DNA of 64,000 bases from a virus: positions 186,001 through 250,000 of IMG/VR virus record IMGVR_UViG_3300031951_000003; one strand, 5' to 3'. The notes beneath the pieces were generated by a model, which ran no database searches, was not told where the DNA came from, and saw only the letters and a list, made by a program, of their open reading frames with translations. Each line of letters opens with the position of its first letter. The first letter of the stretch is position 1. The position numbers and the translations under genes were made by a program. Shown piece by piece: positions 63,069 through 64,000 of this stretch.

Positions 63069-63548
63069 ATGGATGTAAAATATTTTTTAAAGGTATTAGA
63101 AAAAGAGGGTTATCCAAATCCTGACATTCAATCTATTGCCAAGATGGTTGGATACAACTTAGATTATTTTCTCCTTGGTATAAGAGACAGAGTTGGTGAG
63201 GAAGGTGTAATCGATTTTTGTGAAAAAGCAATAAATAAATTGCAAGGTGAAGATGGAGTCAGGGTTGACTTGGGTGGAGACGAATATTGTTACATAAAAA
63301 TATTTCCACAATACTACGACGAGAGGGAATCGGAAAATGATGTGATTGCTAAAAGTAGTTGGGGCGATTCAAACATATTGAGTTCAGACCCAGAAACAGG
63401 TGATGAGAGCTACTTTACAATTCAAGTAGTAATCGACAATACAGACATGGGTGGTTGGAGTGACTTGGACGAGTTATTGGACCACATCAAAGAACAAGCC
63501 TACAACATAGTATTCCAAAACTGTGGTTTCGGTGTTTGGTGGGAATAA
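63069..63548 (+). CDS. Hypothetical protein (159 aa)
   Basis: MDVKYFLKVLEKEGYPNPDI, helix (MVGYNLDYFLLGIRDRVGEE), strands (VRVDLGGDEYCYIKIFPQYY, YFTIQVVIDNTDMGGWSDLD) and EQAYNIVFQNCGFGVWWE. Last gene of the plus-strand block. No family recognised. Confidence 0.58.
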   Translation: MDVKYFLKVLEKEGYPNPDIQSIAKMVGYNLDYFLLGIRDRVGEEGVIDFCEKAINKLQGEDGVRVDLGGDEYCYIKIFPQYYDERESENDVIAKSSWGDSNILSSDPETGDESYFTIQVVIDNTDMGGWSDLDELLDHIKEQAYNIVFQNCGFGVWWE

Positions 63549-63557
63549 AAAAAAAAG

Positions 63558-63575
63558 GGGAGACCGAAGTCTCCC
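63558..63575. terminator. Bidirectional-type hairpin terminator
   Basis: GGGAGAC-CGAA-GTCTCCC between convergent genes, preceded by an A-run on the plus strand; GGGGCTGAACGG follows. Confidence 0.72.
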
Positions 63576-63617
63576 AATAGGGGCTGAACGGTTTTGCCAG
63601 CCACTCCACCACCAAGT

Positions 63618-63917
63618 TTAACGAACTTGGAAACCTTTTGGAAATAATGTGTTGGCTAAAGAGGTAAGAGCCTCAGAACTTAAATATCCAACAACATCAT
63701 CGTTAGCTTCAGGTAAGTAATATTTTGTCACGAAATCACCAGTCTCACTGTCCATAATTGCAATTTCGAAATCATCTTTGAAATCACCATACAACCCTTG
63801 AGCACCCCCAACAATTGAGAGTCCAATTTTTCCATCAGTCATATATGTCTGACGTGCACCCTCAACCATATTTCTATGGGGTTTGGAGTGTTCTATAATA
63901 TTTTCAATCGTTATCAT
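63618..63917 (-). CDS. Hypothetical protein (99 aa)
   Basis: MITIENIIEHSKPHRNMVEG, strands (GKIGLSIVGGAQGLYGDFKD, DFEIAIMDSETGDFVTKYYL) and a helix (SSEALTSLANTLFPKGFQV). Start overlaps the stop of the next gene (ATGA). No family recognised. Confidence 0.58.
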   Translation of the reverse strand: MITIENIIEHSKPHRNMVEGARQTYMTDGKIGLSIVGGAQGLYGDFKDDFEIAIMDSETGDFVTKYYLPEANDDVVGYLSSEALTSLANTLFPKGFQVR

Positions 63918-64000
63918 AATCCTTTGAGTAATTGTCTTAATTTGATTTCTAAAAGTTCTAATGTGTTCTTATCCTTTGCGGTTTTATTTGGTTTTTTCCT
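63914..64000 (-). CDS. C-terminal end of an unseen gene (partial, 28 codons)
   Basis: Open from the right edge to a TGA at 63914; ends NTLELLEIKLRQLLKGL, a charged helix. It overlaps the ATG of the 63618-63917 gene by 4 bases. Confidence 0.55.
   Translation of the reverse strand, partial: RKKPNKTAKDKNTLELLEIKLRQLLKGL

Overview
The window looks like part of a large, AT-rich, double-stranded DNA phage of a Bacteroidota (probably flavobacterial) host. Four places carry a perfect Bacteroidota-type promoter (TTTG, 19-20 bases, TAnnTTTG). Several secreted proteins have signal peptides ending in AQ, typical of that phylum, and a DUF2452-like protein is present. The gene style is phage-like: about 125 short, tightly packed genes, many start/stop overlaps, several peptidoglycan hydrolases, GIY-YIG nucleases and UmuDC. 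No capsid, tail, terminase or polymerase gene is visible, so the phage assignment is inference. No tRNA, rRNA, IS element or CRISPR array was found.

The dominant feature is a set of about 40 proteins that share short N-terminal sequences (called tags here) joined to unrelated bodies. Tag A: (S/K)K-hydrophobic-(K/R)LTESDLxRLVxxVxKEQ. Tag B: MKYIITESQLxxLxxEQ. Tag C: MNLNENISRVKELMG. Tag D: MNRSxSKIRHIQE...LEKRLLKE. Tag E: NISEEEKxxIREQHKGG. Tag F: a short amphipathic helix ending VLKEQ or ILREA. Most contain hydrophobic-x-Glu near the end, the kind of site cut by T4-type prohead proteases, and resemble T4 capsid-targeting sequences in position and logic. I infer that they load cargo into the capsid for ejection with the genome. 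Bodies include a lysozyme-like transglycosylase, two glucosaminidases, a PG-binding/CHAP-like hydrolase, two L,D-transpeptidase-like proteins, HExxH metallopeptidases, a C39 peptidase, three ParB-like proteins, a P-loop kinase, a PG-binding/tyrosine phosphatase/SGNH fusion and pore-like hydrophobic proteins.

Layout. 1-18.7 kb: mostly minus-strand tagged genes, each commonly preceded by an ATATTTAT box and followed by a hairpin terminator, plus a cyclophilin and two sulfotransferase-like genes. 18.7-19.6 kb: four small membrane proteins. 19.6-24.9 kb: tag B/C effectors separated by five copies of a 32-bp intergenic repeat. 24.9-26.4 kb: microproteins with a shared C-terminal GGxxxIH motif and single-pass peptides. 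26.6-31.2 kb: tagged genes joined by near-identical terminator cassettes. 31.2-35.3 kb: a non-coding hub with G-runs, DnaA-box-like sites, three 28-bp-period dyad repeats, two GIY-YIG genes and two copies of a covarying structured RNA. 35.3-40.2 kb: further tagged and enzyme genes. 40.2-44.1 kb: a UmuD-to-UmuC operon with sulfotransferases. 44.1-49.9 kb: ParB-like and metallopeptidase genes, then a galactofuranose/glycosyltransferase operon. 50-56 kb: more tagged and secreted proteins. 56-61.7 kb: genes with host-type promoters (zinc protein, split adenine methyltransferase, UvrC-like nuclease). 61.8-64 kb: a short plus-strand block with an eight-CxxC DnaJ-like zinc protein, then minus-strand genes off the edge.
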